The notes below the pieces were generated by a model. The model was not told the DNA's origin and made no database searches. It saw only the letters and a list, made by a program, of their open reading frames with translations. Positions 31,453 through 41,970 of a stretch of DNA of 64,000 nt are shown one piece after another; the first letter of the stretch is position 1; the number at the start of each line of letters is the position of its first letter. The stretch is taken from positions 2,089,716 to 2,153,715 of the forward strand of contig JASKMD010000025.1 in NCBI GenBank assembly GCA_030144725.1, read 5' to 3'. Made by a program: the position numbers and the translations under genes. The stretch is from Haematococcus lacustris. Taxonomy: Eukaryota > Chlorophyta > Chlorophyceae > Chlamydomonadales > Haematococcaceae.

Positions 31453-34400
31453 ATGCAGACTATTGCAGACAAGGTGCGTTGCGCCCGGCGCGTTAAAGTA
31501 GCATCGTTAAATGCTACCCCGGCCTCGGAAAATTTTAACGCATTGTGTCTATACCTCCCGAGCTTGCAGGCTGGGCGCATGGCTGGCAGCCCCGGGAGGT
31601 GGGTTCGGCAACGGTAGTAACGGGAGAACCTCATCCTGTTTTTCCCTGGCCCTTTGTAACCCCTCGTGACCTTCTCATGCTCGCAGCTCCGCAGTCAAGC
31701 TGCGAGCCCCTGCCTCGAGCAGGGTGAGCTTGGGTCATGCTCCAAGCCTGCGCCTATCACCACCGTGTACCTGAAGGTGCAGCACTTTACTATTTTGTCG
31801 CTAAACTGCGTTGCAGGGCAGCGTCCAGGTTGGGGCACGTGCTGGCTCCTACCGCCCCACCTACAAGCCCACTCCAGGGCGATGGAAGTCTATCGACGCT
31901 GGAGTTGACACCTCTGACGATCAGGTGCGATTTGATAAAGCGTCCAGGATCCTGCTTTCGGGCCGTGCGTCGATGAGTGTGCTCCATGCGACGGCCCCGC
32001 GTGTTTGCTATGTTGTGCGCAGCAAGACATTGCCAGAGGTCGCGGGATGGTGGAGGATTTGTTCCAGGGTGGCCAGGGCATGTCTGGCACAGCCAATGCG
32101 ATCATGTCGTCGTCAGACTACATCAGCAGTGCCCGAGCGACCTTCAACAATGTGGAGGATGGTTTCTACATTTCCCCCTCCTTCTTAGACAAGATCACCA
32201 TCCACATTGCAAAGAACTTCATGGACCTTCCTAAGATCAAGGTCCCGCTGATTCTGGGTATCTGGGGTGGCAAAGGTCAAGGCAAGACATTCCAGGTGAG
32301 CTTGCACAGGTTCAGCATGCACATGTGGCAGTGGGCCAGCCAACAGCAGCCCAGTCTGGCAGGGCCTGGGCAAAGAGAAGGCAGCCATGACAAGCAGACT
32401 GCATGTGTGTATGCATGCAGTCTTACGTGTAAGGCAACCCAATGGTAGTGCTGCACATGTATGTTTGCGGCTGCGTATGCAGTGCTCGCTGGCTTACAAG
32501 AAGCTCGGCATCCAGCCCATCATCATGAGCGCTGGTGAGCTGGAGTCTGGCAATGCAGGCGAGCCCGCCAAGCTTATCCGCCAGCGCTACCGCGAGGTGG
32601 GCCACGTCAGGTCCCCAGGTGGTCACTCTCTGTACCACACTCTTGCGGTCATGAGTGCTAGGTCTCATTCTAGGTCTATAGCAAGTCTTGATCGCATGGC
32701 TGACTCGGCACTGCAAGAAGGATAGGTGAGAGTCAGGCGCAACCGACTGCTGCTGCTGCAGCTCGTTCCATAGCTTGTGACCAAGGCTACTCTGGCTGTC
32801 TCCCCATCTTGTATGGGAAAGACCTCTGGCGGGTGGGGTTCTTCCCAGCGTGGCTGTCTGGCTTATGTGCGCTGCAGGCCTCGGACGTGATCAAGAAGGG
32901 CAAGATGTGCAGCTTGTTCATCAATGACCTCGACGCCGGCGCTGGTCGCATGGGCGACTCCACTCAGTACACTGTCAACAACCAGATGGTCAATGCCACG
33001 CTGATGAACATTGCGGACAGTCCCACCAACGTGCAGTTGCCCGGCGTGTACAAGCTGGAGGAGATTCCCCGCGTGCCCATTGTGTGCACAGGTACCTGGA
33101 TATGCTTGGCTGCTCACCCTGCACATCAACCCTACACTCCCCACCTGCACCTCCACCCTTCACCTGCACTATTGACAACCCTCCACCTCGACCCTAGATC
33201 ATCATACAATCCCACTCTTGACCCCGCTCCCTGCCATGAGCTGATGCAGTTCTGCCATACAAGCCTCTTTCTCAGTCCTTCAGCCACGCCTTGCCCTGCC
33301 ATCCACCATGCCTTCCCCGCCTGCCTGCCTGCCTTTACTCAGGTAACGACTTCAGCACTCTGTATGCCCCTCTGATTCGTGACGGACGCATGGAGAAGTT
33401 TTACTGGAACCCCACCCGGGAGGACCGCATCGGAGTGTGCATGGGCATCTTCCAGGAGGACGATGTGGACAAGCGCGGTGAGCAGTGCGGGTGCAGGGCA
33501 GGTGCAGCGCGGTGCCACAAGCTCACGGCCTTGATACACAGACCTACACACTTGCCCCTGCCTCTACCCTGACACCTGGTGTGCTGTGTGTCGGGCCTGG
33601 CTGCTGCGCTTGCAGACGTTGAGAAGCTGGTGGACGCCTTCCCGGGGCAGTCCATTGACTTCTTTGGTGCGCTGCGGGCGCGTGTGTACGACGAGAAGGT
33701 GAGGGGAAGGAGAGCAGACCAGGGGGGTCACCTAGGTGTCACCATCAAGGGAGTGGTGAAGCTGTAGCCTCGTGACCATCCAGTGACACCCACCCATTTA
33801 CAGACAAGACTAGCCTGACCCACTATCCTAATTTGTTTTGAACAGGTTAAGGTTCAGGTTCGACGTTGACAGTATAGCGGTGGTCGCCCAGGTTCAGTGG
33901 CGATGGTGCAGCCTCATGAGCCTGCAGTGCCAGCTGGCCACCCATAAATCTACCCTTGAGCAGCTAGGTACTGCCACGGCTGGGGCTGGACTGTCAGCTG
34001 CCTAAGACAGGCGGGTTCTGCAGCCAACTGTCTGATGCAAGCCTGCCTGCATCGGCGTGTTGACTGCTGACCAGGTGCGGGATTTTGTGACCCAGCTGGG
34101 AGTGGAGAACCTGGGCAAGCGCCTGATCAACAGCCGTGAGGGCAAGGTCACCTTTGAGCGGCCTCGCATGACCCTGGACGTGCTCATGAAGTTCGGCCAG
34201 TCGCTGGTGCAGGAGCAGGTGGGAGGCTGGGCAGGGCAGGGCAGGAGCAGGTGGGAGGCAGGGCAGGGTGCACCAGGTGGCGTCTGTGGTGAGGGTAGGT
34301 GAGCAGGTGAGGCAGGTTGCTGGTGGTGGGGTTCTGGGCAGTCAGTAGGCCGCAGTTGGAGTAAAGCTGTGATGAAGGGGTATCATGTGCGAAGTGTGTG

Positions 34401-34691
34401 TGAGAATGGAAAAGCCTGGATGAGTAGCACCAGCCTGCTTGCCCCTGGCCCCCCTGCTTGTTGTTGTTTGCCTGCTTGCCCTTGGCTGCCTGAGGACTCC
34501 AACTCGCTTGGCTTTGCTGGATGCGCCTGCCATCTCTCTTCTGGCTGCAGGAGAACGTAAAGCGTGTGCAGCTGGCCGACGCCTACATGTCGGGCGCAGA
34601 GCTGGCAGGCGTGGGCGGCTCCTCCCTGCCAGAGGATTATGACGGCATTGCAGTGGGCCTGAAGCCAGCCAAGAGGAAGCTGATGGCGTAG
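31453..34691 (+). CDS. RCA: Rubisco activase, chloroplast precursor, 11 exons, 432 aa
   Basis: Exons: 31453-31473, 31570-31598, 31687-31723, 31817-31924, 32023-32295, 32483-32596, 32878-33091, 33343-33477, 33616-33698, 34075-34218, 34551-34691; all phases agree. The product is the AAA+ ATPase that strips inhibitory sugar phosphates from rubisco in the stroma. It has [11 protein letters not shown] at the mature start, Walker A G-G-K-G-Q-G-K-T, Walker B F-I-N-D-L-D-A-G, and C-T-G-N-D-F before R-D-G-R-M-E-K. The first 45 or so residues are basic and Ser/Ala-rich, as a transit peptide should be; their three small exons are the least certain part. The end is the short form, without the redox-regulated Cys extension of plant alpha isoforms. 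TGTAA at 35072 is a possible poly-A signal. Confidence 0.95.
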
Positions 34692-35160
34692 GCCAGCACC
34701 TCATCCCTCCCACACCACCAGGCTTCCATACGGCCGCCTTTCACCCATCGACATCTGCGCAGCCCGCACACAAGGCCGAGCAGGAGCACAGCGTAGCATC
34801 TGCCGCAGATGCAGTCTTCGTCATTTTTACACAGGCGAACTACTAGCTGTCGGACGGCAGGAAAAGCAAAGAGAGTCGCTTTGCCACTGGGCGACGCACA
34901 ATGTTTGCCTGGTATATGTCATCGGTCAATTGACGCTGAAGGAAAACAGCTGTTCAGACTGTCTTCATCGCACATCATTCACAGCCAGATTGCCGGGCTG
35001 AGATGCCTGGGGCACGCACTGGGGCACTTTTCCTGCAATGTTGTTGACGAAGCAAGAGGTATCTCCTGGAATGTAAGACTACCATTACCTACAAGTGGCA
35101 GGCCCCCCAACCCTGCTGACAAGCGTAGCTGACAAGCGTGAGTCTGTACAAGCGAGGTAG
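34692..35160. other. Intergenic region downstream of rubisco activase
   Basis: No gene is seen. It contains the likely 3' UTR of the activase gene. Confidence 0.4.
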
Positions 35161-35161
35161 T

Positions 35162-35322
35162 AGATAATTGGCGGTCCGAGAGCATTATGCGAAAATAATG
35201 GCCGAGGCCGAGGTGGCGCGGACATACATCCCGAGGCGCAGCCGAGGGATGTATGGTAGCAGAGCCGAGGACGAGACCATTAGTTCGCATAATGCGCGAG
35301 GTCAAGGCGGTTATCTAGTATA
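35162..35322. repeat. MITE-like imperfect inverted repeat (about 160 bp)
   Basis: The left arm AGATAATTGGCGG..GCATTATGCGAA and the right arm GCATAATGCG..GGCGGTTATCT are inverted copies with mismatches. A second inverted pair (ACATACATCCC / GGGATGTATGG) lies inside. The left arm resembles the sequence at about 57130 (GATAATCGGCGGGCCGAG), which suggests a dispersed family. Confidence 0.6.
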
Positions 35323-35459
35323 TTTGAGGTTCCCCAATCCCGTAACCGCCCCCATCCCCCGTTGACCAACACCGTATATCCCGTTGATCAACGCTTCCAC
35401 CAACCCTTCTCAACACAGCCGCTCTATAAACGCTTCCCGACACTAGTTGCGAGAATCGT

Positions 35460-35592
35460 ACTTTGCCGCTCGACAATTATCAATTGCCGCTCGACCATTA
35501 TCAAAAAGTGCACTTTGCCGCTCGACCATTATGCGTTGCCGCTCGACCATTATGCTTTGCCGCTCGACCATTATGCGTTGCCGGTCGACACA
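35460..35592 (+). repeat. Tandem repeat TTGCCGCTCGACCATTATG, about 6 copies
   Basis: A unit of about 20 bp with small variations, in a stretch clearly more AT-rich than the genes. Confidence 0.85.
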
Positions 35593-36430
35593 TATTAACT
35601 GCCTCAACTAGCCTATAACCTCATCCCTCTCCTAAGCGGCTTACTCCGACCTGAAAAACGACGAAAGACGTAGCTTCTAGTCAACATGCCAGCCTGGCAC
35701 TTATAAGTAGACATGCCAGCCTGGCAATATGTTCGATAAGCTATCGCGTAGCGTCGCATGGCTACGTTGAGGTTGCATCAGTAGCGGTAGGAAGTTGTTT
35801 TTGAATAACTCGCGACTTGCAAGTTGCAACGTGCAAGCCATACATGCAACTAGCACACTTGCGATTGCGCCTCACTTGCGGAACACGCGGATCTGGCTGC
35901 TAGCACTTTGCGGCCTTGGTAAACTGACCCGAGTTATGGAAAAATATTGACGCCTATATTTTTCCCTATACCTCAAATATGACCAGGTATGTACCCTCCC
36001 CCCGCGACGCAGCCTTCCCTCTCTACACCCACCCCCGCCTTCCCCCCGCAATGCAGCCAAGCGCACTGCAGCCGCCTCAGCTCAGCTCACCCTCGTCGGA
36101 CATTTCCCCCCCCGCCGATCGCGCCTCGATTGCAGACCGAATAGGGGGACCGACGCCGACTGATATCGGCCCAATCGCTCGATGGGGTAAGCTTCGTTGT
36201 TTCAATAACTGTCAGAGGCACTTTTGTTATGATGGTTTGGAAACATCCGAGCAACGACCCGAGATGCTGTCTCGCCGATCTCGCCCGCCTCGGCCCATCG
36301 ATAGCTCGGCAGCTTGCAACCGCCTTCGACCTTAATAGACACAATTTTGACGACCCCATCGATTTTACGACAATTGAGAGGTTTCGATGACCCGGGGGAA
36401 AATGTCCGACGCTCCTAGTGTAGCGAGGCA
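35593..36430. other. AT-richer interval without a recognisable gene
   Basis: It contains two near-identical copies of AACATGCCAGCCTGGCA-like sequence at 35683 and 35709 and no supported coding region. Confidence 0.4.
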
Positions 36431-37440
36431 CCTATGACCTGAAGCTGCTGCCACAGATCAGGGTTGCCACTTCGCTGCCCACCAATAGTGCTGCAGCATC
36501 TGTGCCGTGTGCCCCACCACTGTGACACCGAGCTGCTGCCTGGTGAGGTGGCCGTGTTTGAGCAACCTAGCAACGCCTGGCTGGTGGACATGTTCACGGC
36601 GCTGGACGAGGTGCACTTTCAAGGGAACTGCAACGCAAATGCAGAACCAACGCCAGCACACAAAGATAATATAAAGAGTACTACTGCCACCCAGGGCGCT
36701 TTGTCAAGTGGGATGCCAAGGCTCTGGGGTGGCTAATCAGGGGTTCATCAGGGCTGCACAGGGGCACTTTGCCAACCTGGTGCTAGGCCAGCTAGACAAC
36801 AGCCTGCCAGACAAAGACGACTAGTGGCACTTGTTAGTCAATAGTGTGCTACGACAGGCCCGGTTGCTGAAGGAAGTAAGCAGGCTGCTGGGGCTGAGGG
36901 CCATAGGGGCAGGAGATGGACTAACGGGGAAGGGGAGCAGACAGCTTGCCATTGAATGATAGGGTCCATATGGCCTGATTGTGAACAACAGCTGTGAGGG
37001 ATGGCAGACAGCCCATGGGTGGCGGCCGCCCACGCACCTGCCCCTGCCCTAACTTGATGCCTAACTTGACACCTGACCTGTAATTCGCAGGTGGTGAAGG
37101 GGATGAAGCGGGTGTTCAGGCAACACTATGGCCGGGTGCGGGGGGTGGCGGTGTTTATCAGAGCAGGCTGTTTCAGCCAGCGTGGGCCAAGGTGGGCTGG
37201 CCGAACCCCACTTCCCCCTCTGACGGGCTGATAATAGTGGATAAGTTGCGCACCACCCGTGTCAGCTCAACTGTGCATGGCCCCCAGCCCTGTGAGCGGC
37301 ACCAGGCACGGGACCGGTCTAAGCCTGCAGACTGGGTGCCACTTGAAGGGCTGGTGATCATGTGGCTGCTGCGCTGGAGCCTGCGGCATGGCAAGCCTTT
37401 GCAGGGGCTGATGTGGTGCCATAGCACACAGGCAAATTAG
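36430..37440 (+). pseudogene. Fanzor relic copy B
   Basis: A segment at 37090-37180 (V-F-R-Q-H-Y-G-R-V-R-G-V-A-V-F) matches A-E-V-F-M-E-R-H-G-H-A-K-Q-L-V-V-F-F of the gene at 60476. The segment 37192-37440 has R-T-T-R-V-S-S, Q-P-C and L-M-W-C in the same order and spacing as that gene. Stops and a broken junction separate the pieces, and the frame ends after W-C-H before any RuvC-III motif. A frame at 36464-36736 lies upstream but I cannot align it to the full gene. Confidence 0.65.
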
Positions 37441-37561
37441 CACGAATATTCGTCATCCTAGGGGGGTAGTTTTTTGATGGGGTTCGCCTCGGATTGTCCT
37501 TGCGACTCCAACGCCACTTGGCGCGTGTTGAAATTCTGAGTATGTGAGCAGTTGGAGTGGA

Positions 37562-37620
37562 GGTACCTACAGTACTGTAGATGTCTACAGTACTGTAGAC
37601 ATCTACAGTACTGTAGGTCA
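37562..37620. repeat. Palindrome cluster CTACAGTACTGTAG, small
   Basis: Three copies of the perfect 14-bp palindrome with 4-5 bp spacers. The same word forms the arrays at 38339 and 41971. Confidence 0.95.
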
Positions 37621-37624
37621 GATT

Positions 37625-38335
37625 TGACAAGGTCTCTTGTAAATAGGGTACCATGCTGTTCTCCACATTCAAACCACCATTTGCTACCGCGATTGCACCG
37701 TCAGCTTCTGCGTGCTATAAATAGTGAGAGGCGTCGAAGCGTAGGCCCGCAAGCTCGATATGGATATTTGTGCCGAAAGTTGTGTCCACGCAATAAGGTC
37801 GCCATAGGGAGCTACATACATACGTGTAAGGTCTAAGGCCGGGGCCCGTCTCTATCGCAAGGTCCGTTCTGTCGGTTGTACTGGGTACCTCGGCTTGCAA
37901 GCTCCCGCAAAGCTGTGGATGTTGATGATGCCCCGCAATTGCAACAACCTCCTGCACCGCACCCTCCCGTGTAATATCGAGTGCGGCAGAGATTGCCCCA
38001 AAAGTTGTTTGCGGTTGGCCCTCAACCATCCATCATTACATCTAACCTCACATCATTACATCATGACTCTTAGCCTACATCATTACATCACCACTTGTGG
38101 TCCTGCCAATCACTGCATGCATGGTATGGGCAAGGGATCTGACTCTTGCAAGGGCTGGTCTCAGGGTCGATACCTAACCCTTGAGGCTGAATAATGCTGG
38201 GCTCGGCAACATAGGCACGCTTTGTTGTCAGCGCATCTGCATAGCACTGTCGGGATAGCAAACGAGCTTGGGCTACATTGAGTTGTTCCTGCATGGGGGT
38301 GAAGGGGGCATGGGGGTTAAGGATGCATGGGGGAA
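37625..38335. other. Interval without a recognisable gene
   Basis: I see only short frames and a short CATCATTACATC repeat near 38030-38090. Confidence 0.4.
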
Positions 38336-38338
38336 GGC

Positions 38339-38650
38339 AGCTACAGTACTGTAGGGGTCTACAGTACTGTAGACCCCTACATTACTGTAGACACCTACAG
38401 TACTGTAGACCCCTACAGTACTGTAGACCCCTACACTACTGTCGACATCCTACAGTACTGTAGACATCCTACAGTACTGTAGACATCCTACAGTACTGTA
38501 GACACCCTACAGTACTGTAGACACCTACAGTACTGTAGACATCTACAGTACTGTAGACACCCTACAGTACTGTAGACACCTACAGTACTGTAGACATCCT
38601 ACAGTACTGTAGACATCCTACAGTACTGTAGACACCTACAGTACTGTAGG
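38339..38650. repeat. Palindrome array CTACAGTACTGTAG with 3-5 bp spacers
   Basis: About 17 copies of the palindrome separated by spacers such as GGGGT, ACACC and ACATC. A few copies carry single changes (ATTACTGTAG, CACTACTGTCG). Confidence 0.97.
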
Positions 38651-39195
38651 CAGCAGCAGCAGCATGGGTGGCAGCAGCAGCAGGGGGGGGGGCAGCAGCA
38701 GCAGTAGGGGGGCAGCAGCAGCAGCAGGGGCGCAGCAGCAGCAGCAGTAGGGGGGCAGCAGCAGCAGCAGCAGGGCGCAGCAGCAGCAGTAGGGGGGCAG
38801 CAGCAGCAGCAGTAGGGGGGCAGCAGCAGCAGCAGCAGGGGGGCAGCAGCAGTAGCAGCAGGGGCGCAACAGCAGCAGCAGTAGGGGGGCAGCAGCAGCA
38901 GCTGCAGGGGGGCAGCAGCAGCAGCAGCAGGGGCGCAGCAGCAGCAGCAGTAGGGGGGCAGCAGCAGCAGCAGCAGGGGGGCAGCAGCAGCAGTAGGGGG
39001 GCAGCTGCAGCAGCAGAGGGCAGCAGCAGCAGCAGCAGCAGGGGGGCAGCAGCAGTAGCAGCAGTAGGGGGGCAGCAGCAACAGCAGGGGCGAAGCAGCA
39101 GCAGCAGGGGCGCAGCAGCAGCAGCAGTAGGGGGGCAGCAGCAGCAGCAGGGGCGCAGCAGCAGCAGCAGTAGGGGGGCAGCAGCAGCAGCAGAT
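38651..39195 (+). repeat. Imperfect CAG-rich array (GGGGGGCAGCAGCAGCAG)n
   Basis: Blocks of 3-6 CAG triplets separated by TAGGGGGG, AGGGGGG or GGGCG. The minus strand gives false open frames of poly-Cys and poly-Leu. It follows directly on the palindrome array. Confidence 0.95.
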
Positions 39196-39284
39196 ATAGT
39201 AGGGGCACTGTAGCACCTACCTACCTTTTGGCTGCTGAGTGAAGGGGGGGGGAGTGGAAGAGTGAAGGCGGGGAGGGGGGGTAG

Positions 39285-39475
39285 ATGTGGAAGGCGGGAG
39301 GTGGGAGGCAGGGAGGCGGGAGACGGGGAGGCGGGAGGCAGGGAGGCGTGAGGCAGGGAGGCGGGAGGCTCAACCGGGTTGGGCTGGGCGGGGATGGGTT
39401 GGGTTGGGGGCATGGGTTGGGGTGGGTGGGGGCATGGGGTGGGGGCATGGGTTGGGGTGGGTGGGGGCATGGGTG
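39285..39475 (+). repeat. GGGAGGC and GGGTTGGGGT repeats
   Basis: A run of (GGCGGGAGGCAGGGA) units is followed by GGTTGGGGGCATGGG units. It is purine-rich on the plus strand. Confidence 0.85.
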
Positions 39476-39477
39476 GG

Positions 39478-39628
39478 GGTGGGGGCGGGGGAGGGAGCGG
39501 GGGCGGGGGCGGGGGCGGGGGCGGGGGCGGGGGCGGGGGCGGGGGCGGGGGCGGGGGCGGGGGCGGGGGCGGGGGCGGGGGCGGGGGCGGGGGCGGGGGC
39601 GGGGGCGGGGGCGGGGGCGGGGGCGGGG
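39478..39628 (+). repeat. Hexanucleotide array (GGGGGC)n, about 24 copies
   Basis: An almost perfect G-rich array with clear G-quadruplex potential. Confidence 0.97.
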
Positions 39629-39639
39629 GAGGATGAATT

Positions 39640-40600
39640 GGGAGGGGGTGGTTGTGTAGGGGAAAGGGAAGTGGAAGGGAGGTGCCCACTAGACCTGCAA
39701 CCAAGGGGCGTGCACGCGCGGTAGGGTAACCAGGCTGGGCACTGTGTTAGCTATCACCGTGGCCTTACCTTTGTGGTCCTCCTGGCCTCCTACCTGCTCA
39801 CACCAGGCAACATATCCCATGCGCCAGTGGGGTGGGACTGCGGTGGGGAGTGTAGGGTGTAGGGAAGGGAAGGTGGGGTGAGGTGGGGGTTGCGATGCCA
39901 CGTTAATCGAAGGGTGGGAGAGGGGAAGAGGAGGCTTGACAAGTATGGGAGGGGAGAGGGAGGGAGAGGGGGAAGGGAGGGGTGGGAAGAGGGTGGGTGG
40001 GGTGGGCTTTCTCCTGGCGGCTGGGATGTCAGGGGAGAGGTGACGGGGAGGGGGGAAGTGGGGGGTGGGTAGAGGTGGAAGTGGAGGGACGACAAGCTGG
40101 GCGTTGGTGGTGGGCGTGGGAAAGGGGAGGAAGAGGGGATGGCGAAGGGTGTGACGATCAATCCTGCAGCGGGACAAGGGGCATGCTAGCGCTTGAGGTG
40201 GGTACAGGGTGCAACATACCTGCACTCACCTTTTGCTGGGGTGTGGTGTATATGTGTGTGGTAGGAAGGCTGCTGCTGTTGCTTGGTTATGGAGGGGGTA
40301 ACGGGATCCAGAGGTGGACGAGCTGCTGGAGAAGCGGGGCAGGGGAGGTAGAGGAGGAAGGGGAGGGAAGGGAAGGGGAGGTCCATAGGGAGGGCGAGAG
40401 AAGTGGGGAGGGCATTGATAGTCTCAGGTGTAGGCGCACAAGACCTGCGGCAACGGTGTGACGATTTGTCAACAGAAGCAAACATTGGACATGGGTACTG
40501 GATGCACTCACCAATAGAGTAGGGAGATGTAGAGCTGGCAGATGGAGGGGCAGGTGTAGCAGCCCTCCATCACAACCCACCTTCCTTTGTCCTCACCTCG
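39640..40600. other. Purine-skewed interval; possible minus-strand exon near 39775-39840
   Basis: The plus strand is strongly G/A-rich from 39840 to 40420. A minus-strand segment with W-C-E-Q-V-G-G-Q-E-D-H-K next to a GTAAGG donor at about 39770 resembles one at 41520-41580 (see findings). No full gene can be assembled. Confidence 0.35.
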
Positions 40601-40625
40601 GTAGGAAGTGCAGTGTGGGAGAGTA

Positions 40626-41280
40626 GGGTTGGGTTGGGTTGGGTTGGGTTGGGCTGGGCTGGGCTGGGCTGGGCTGGGCTGGGCTGGGCTGGGCTGGGCT
40701 GGGCTGGGCTGGGCTGGGCTGGGCTGGGCTGGGCTGGGCTGGGCTGGGCTGGGCTGGGCTGGGCTGGGCTGGGCTGGGCTGGGCTGGGCTGGGCTGGGCT
40801 GGGCTGGGCTGGGCTGGGCTGGGCTGGGCTGGGCTGGGCTGGGCTGGGCTGGGCTGGGCTGGGCTGGGCTGGGCTGGGCTGGGCTGGGCTGGGCTGGGCT
40901 GGGCTGGGCTGGGCTGGGCTGGGCTGGGCTGGGCTGGGCTGGGCTGGGCTGGGCTGGGCTGGGCTGGGCTGGGCTGGGCTGGGCTGGGCTGGGCTGGGCT
41001 GGGCTGGGCTGGGCTGGGCTGGGCTGGGCTGGGCTGGGCTGGGCTGGGCTGGGCTGGGCTGGGCTGGGCTGGGCTGGGCTGGGCTGGGCTGGGCTGGGCT
41101 GGGCTGGGCTGGGCTGGGCTGGGCTGGGCTGGGCTGGGCTGGGCTGGGCTGGGCTGGGCTGGGCTGGGCTGGGCTGGGCTGGGCTGGGCTGGGCTGGGCT
41201 GGGCTGGGCTGGGCTGGGCTGGGCTGGGCTGGGCTGGGCTGGGCTGGGCTGGGCTGGGCTGGGCTGGGCTGGGCTGGGCT
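40626..41280 (+). repeat. Pentanucleotide array: GGGTT x5 then (GGGCT)n, about 126 copies
   Basis: From 40651 to 41280 every pentamer is GGGCT. The preceding 5 units are GGGTT. All six frames stay open, so the 200-260-residue frames here are artefacts. Confidence 0.99.
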
Positions 41281-41289
41281 GCAACACAA

Positions 41290-41960
41290 GGGAGGCAATA
41301 GTGGGAATGTTGTGGGAGGTGATGAAATGGTGGTGGTGGTGGTGATGGTGGTGGTGGTGGTGGTGAGGGGGGCTGGGAGGGGGTGGTAATCAGGGGGTTA
41401 CTAGGCGTGATTGTAAGACCTGCAGCAACCAGGTGTGGTAGCGGTTAGGCTGGATACTAAGGGCTATGTTGCGTAATGCTAGCTCCTTCTAAGCTCTTAC
41501 CTTGATCCTAAACTCTTACCATGGTCCTTCTGGCCTCTTGGCTGCTCACAACACGTTGCACCGGCCTTGCGTTGGTGCATCAATACTTGCGATTCATTGC
41601 GGAGAATCGTTGCGAGGAAACTGGCCGCGAGGCTAGCTGCGATGCTGGCTGCGAGGCTGGCTGCGAGGCTGGCTGCGAAACTGGCTGCGAGGCTGGCTGC
41701 GAGGAAAATGGCTGCGAGGCTGGCTGCGAGGTGAGATCCTCGCACCGAGCTGCCTCGCAGGTATGCTTCTGCGCTGCTGGACCAGCTGTGTGGCCGCGAG
41801 GTTGATTGCCGAGTATGTGGCTGCGAGTATGGGCTAGATGTGGCTGCGAGTATGGGTAACCTCGTGCGATGCCATCGCTGCAATACCGGCTACACGATGC
41901 TGCGACTAAGTGTTGGACGGATGCCTTAAATGCAAGTGAGATGTTCAGAATTTTTCTAAG
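41290..41960. other. Interval with (GGT)n and a GCTGCGAG-rich tandem repeat
   Basis: GGT repeats lie at 41328-41365 and a 12-bp unit GGCTGGCTGCGA at about 41640-41735. A possible exon lies on the minus strand at 41520-41590. Confidence 0.5.
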
Positions 41961-41970
41961 TGCTTAAAGG

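Noticed and set aside
38580..39704. Minus-strand frames of poly-Cys, poly-Leu and poly-Pro
   Set aside because: They are CAG and GGGGGC repeats read in other frames.
40508..41389. Open frames of 220-260 codons on both strands (Gly-Trp-Ala-Gly-Leu and Ser-Pro-Ala-Gln-Pro repeats)
   Set aside because: They are the GGGCT array and have no start context, no domain and no unique sequence.
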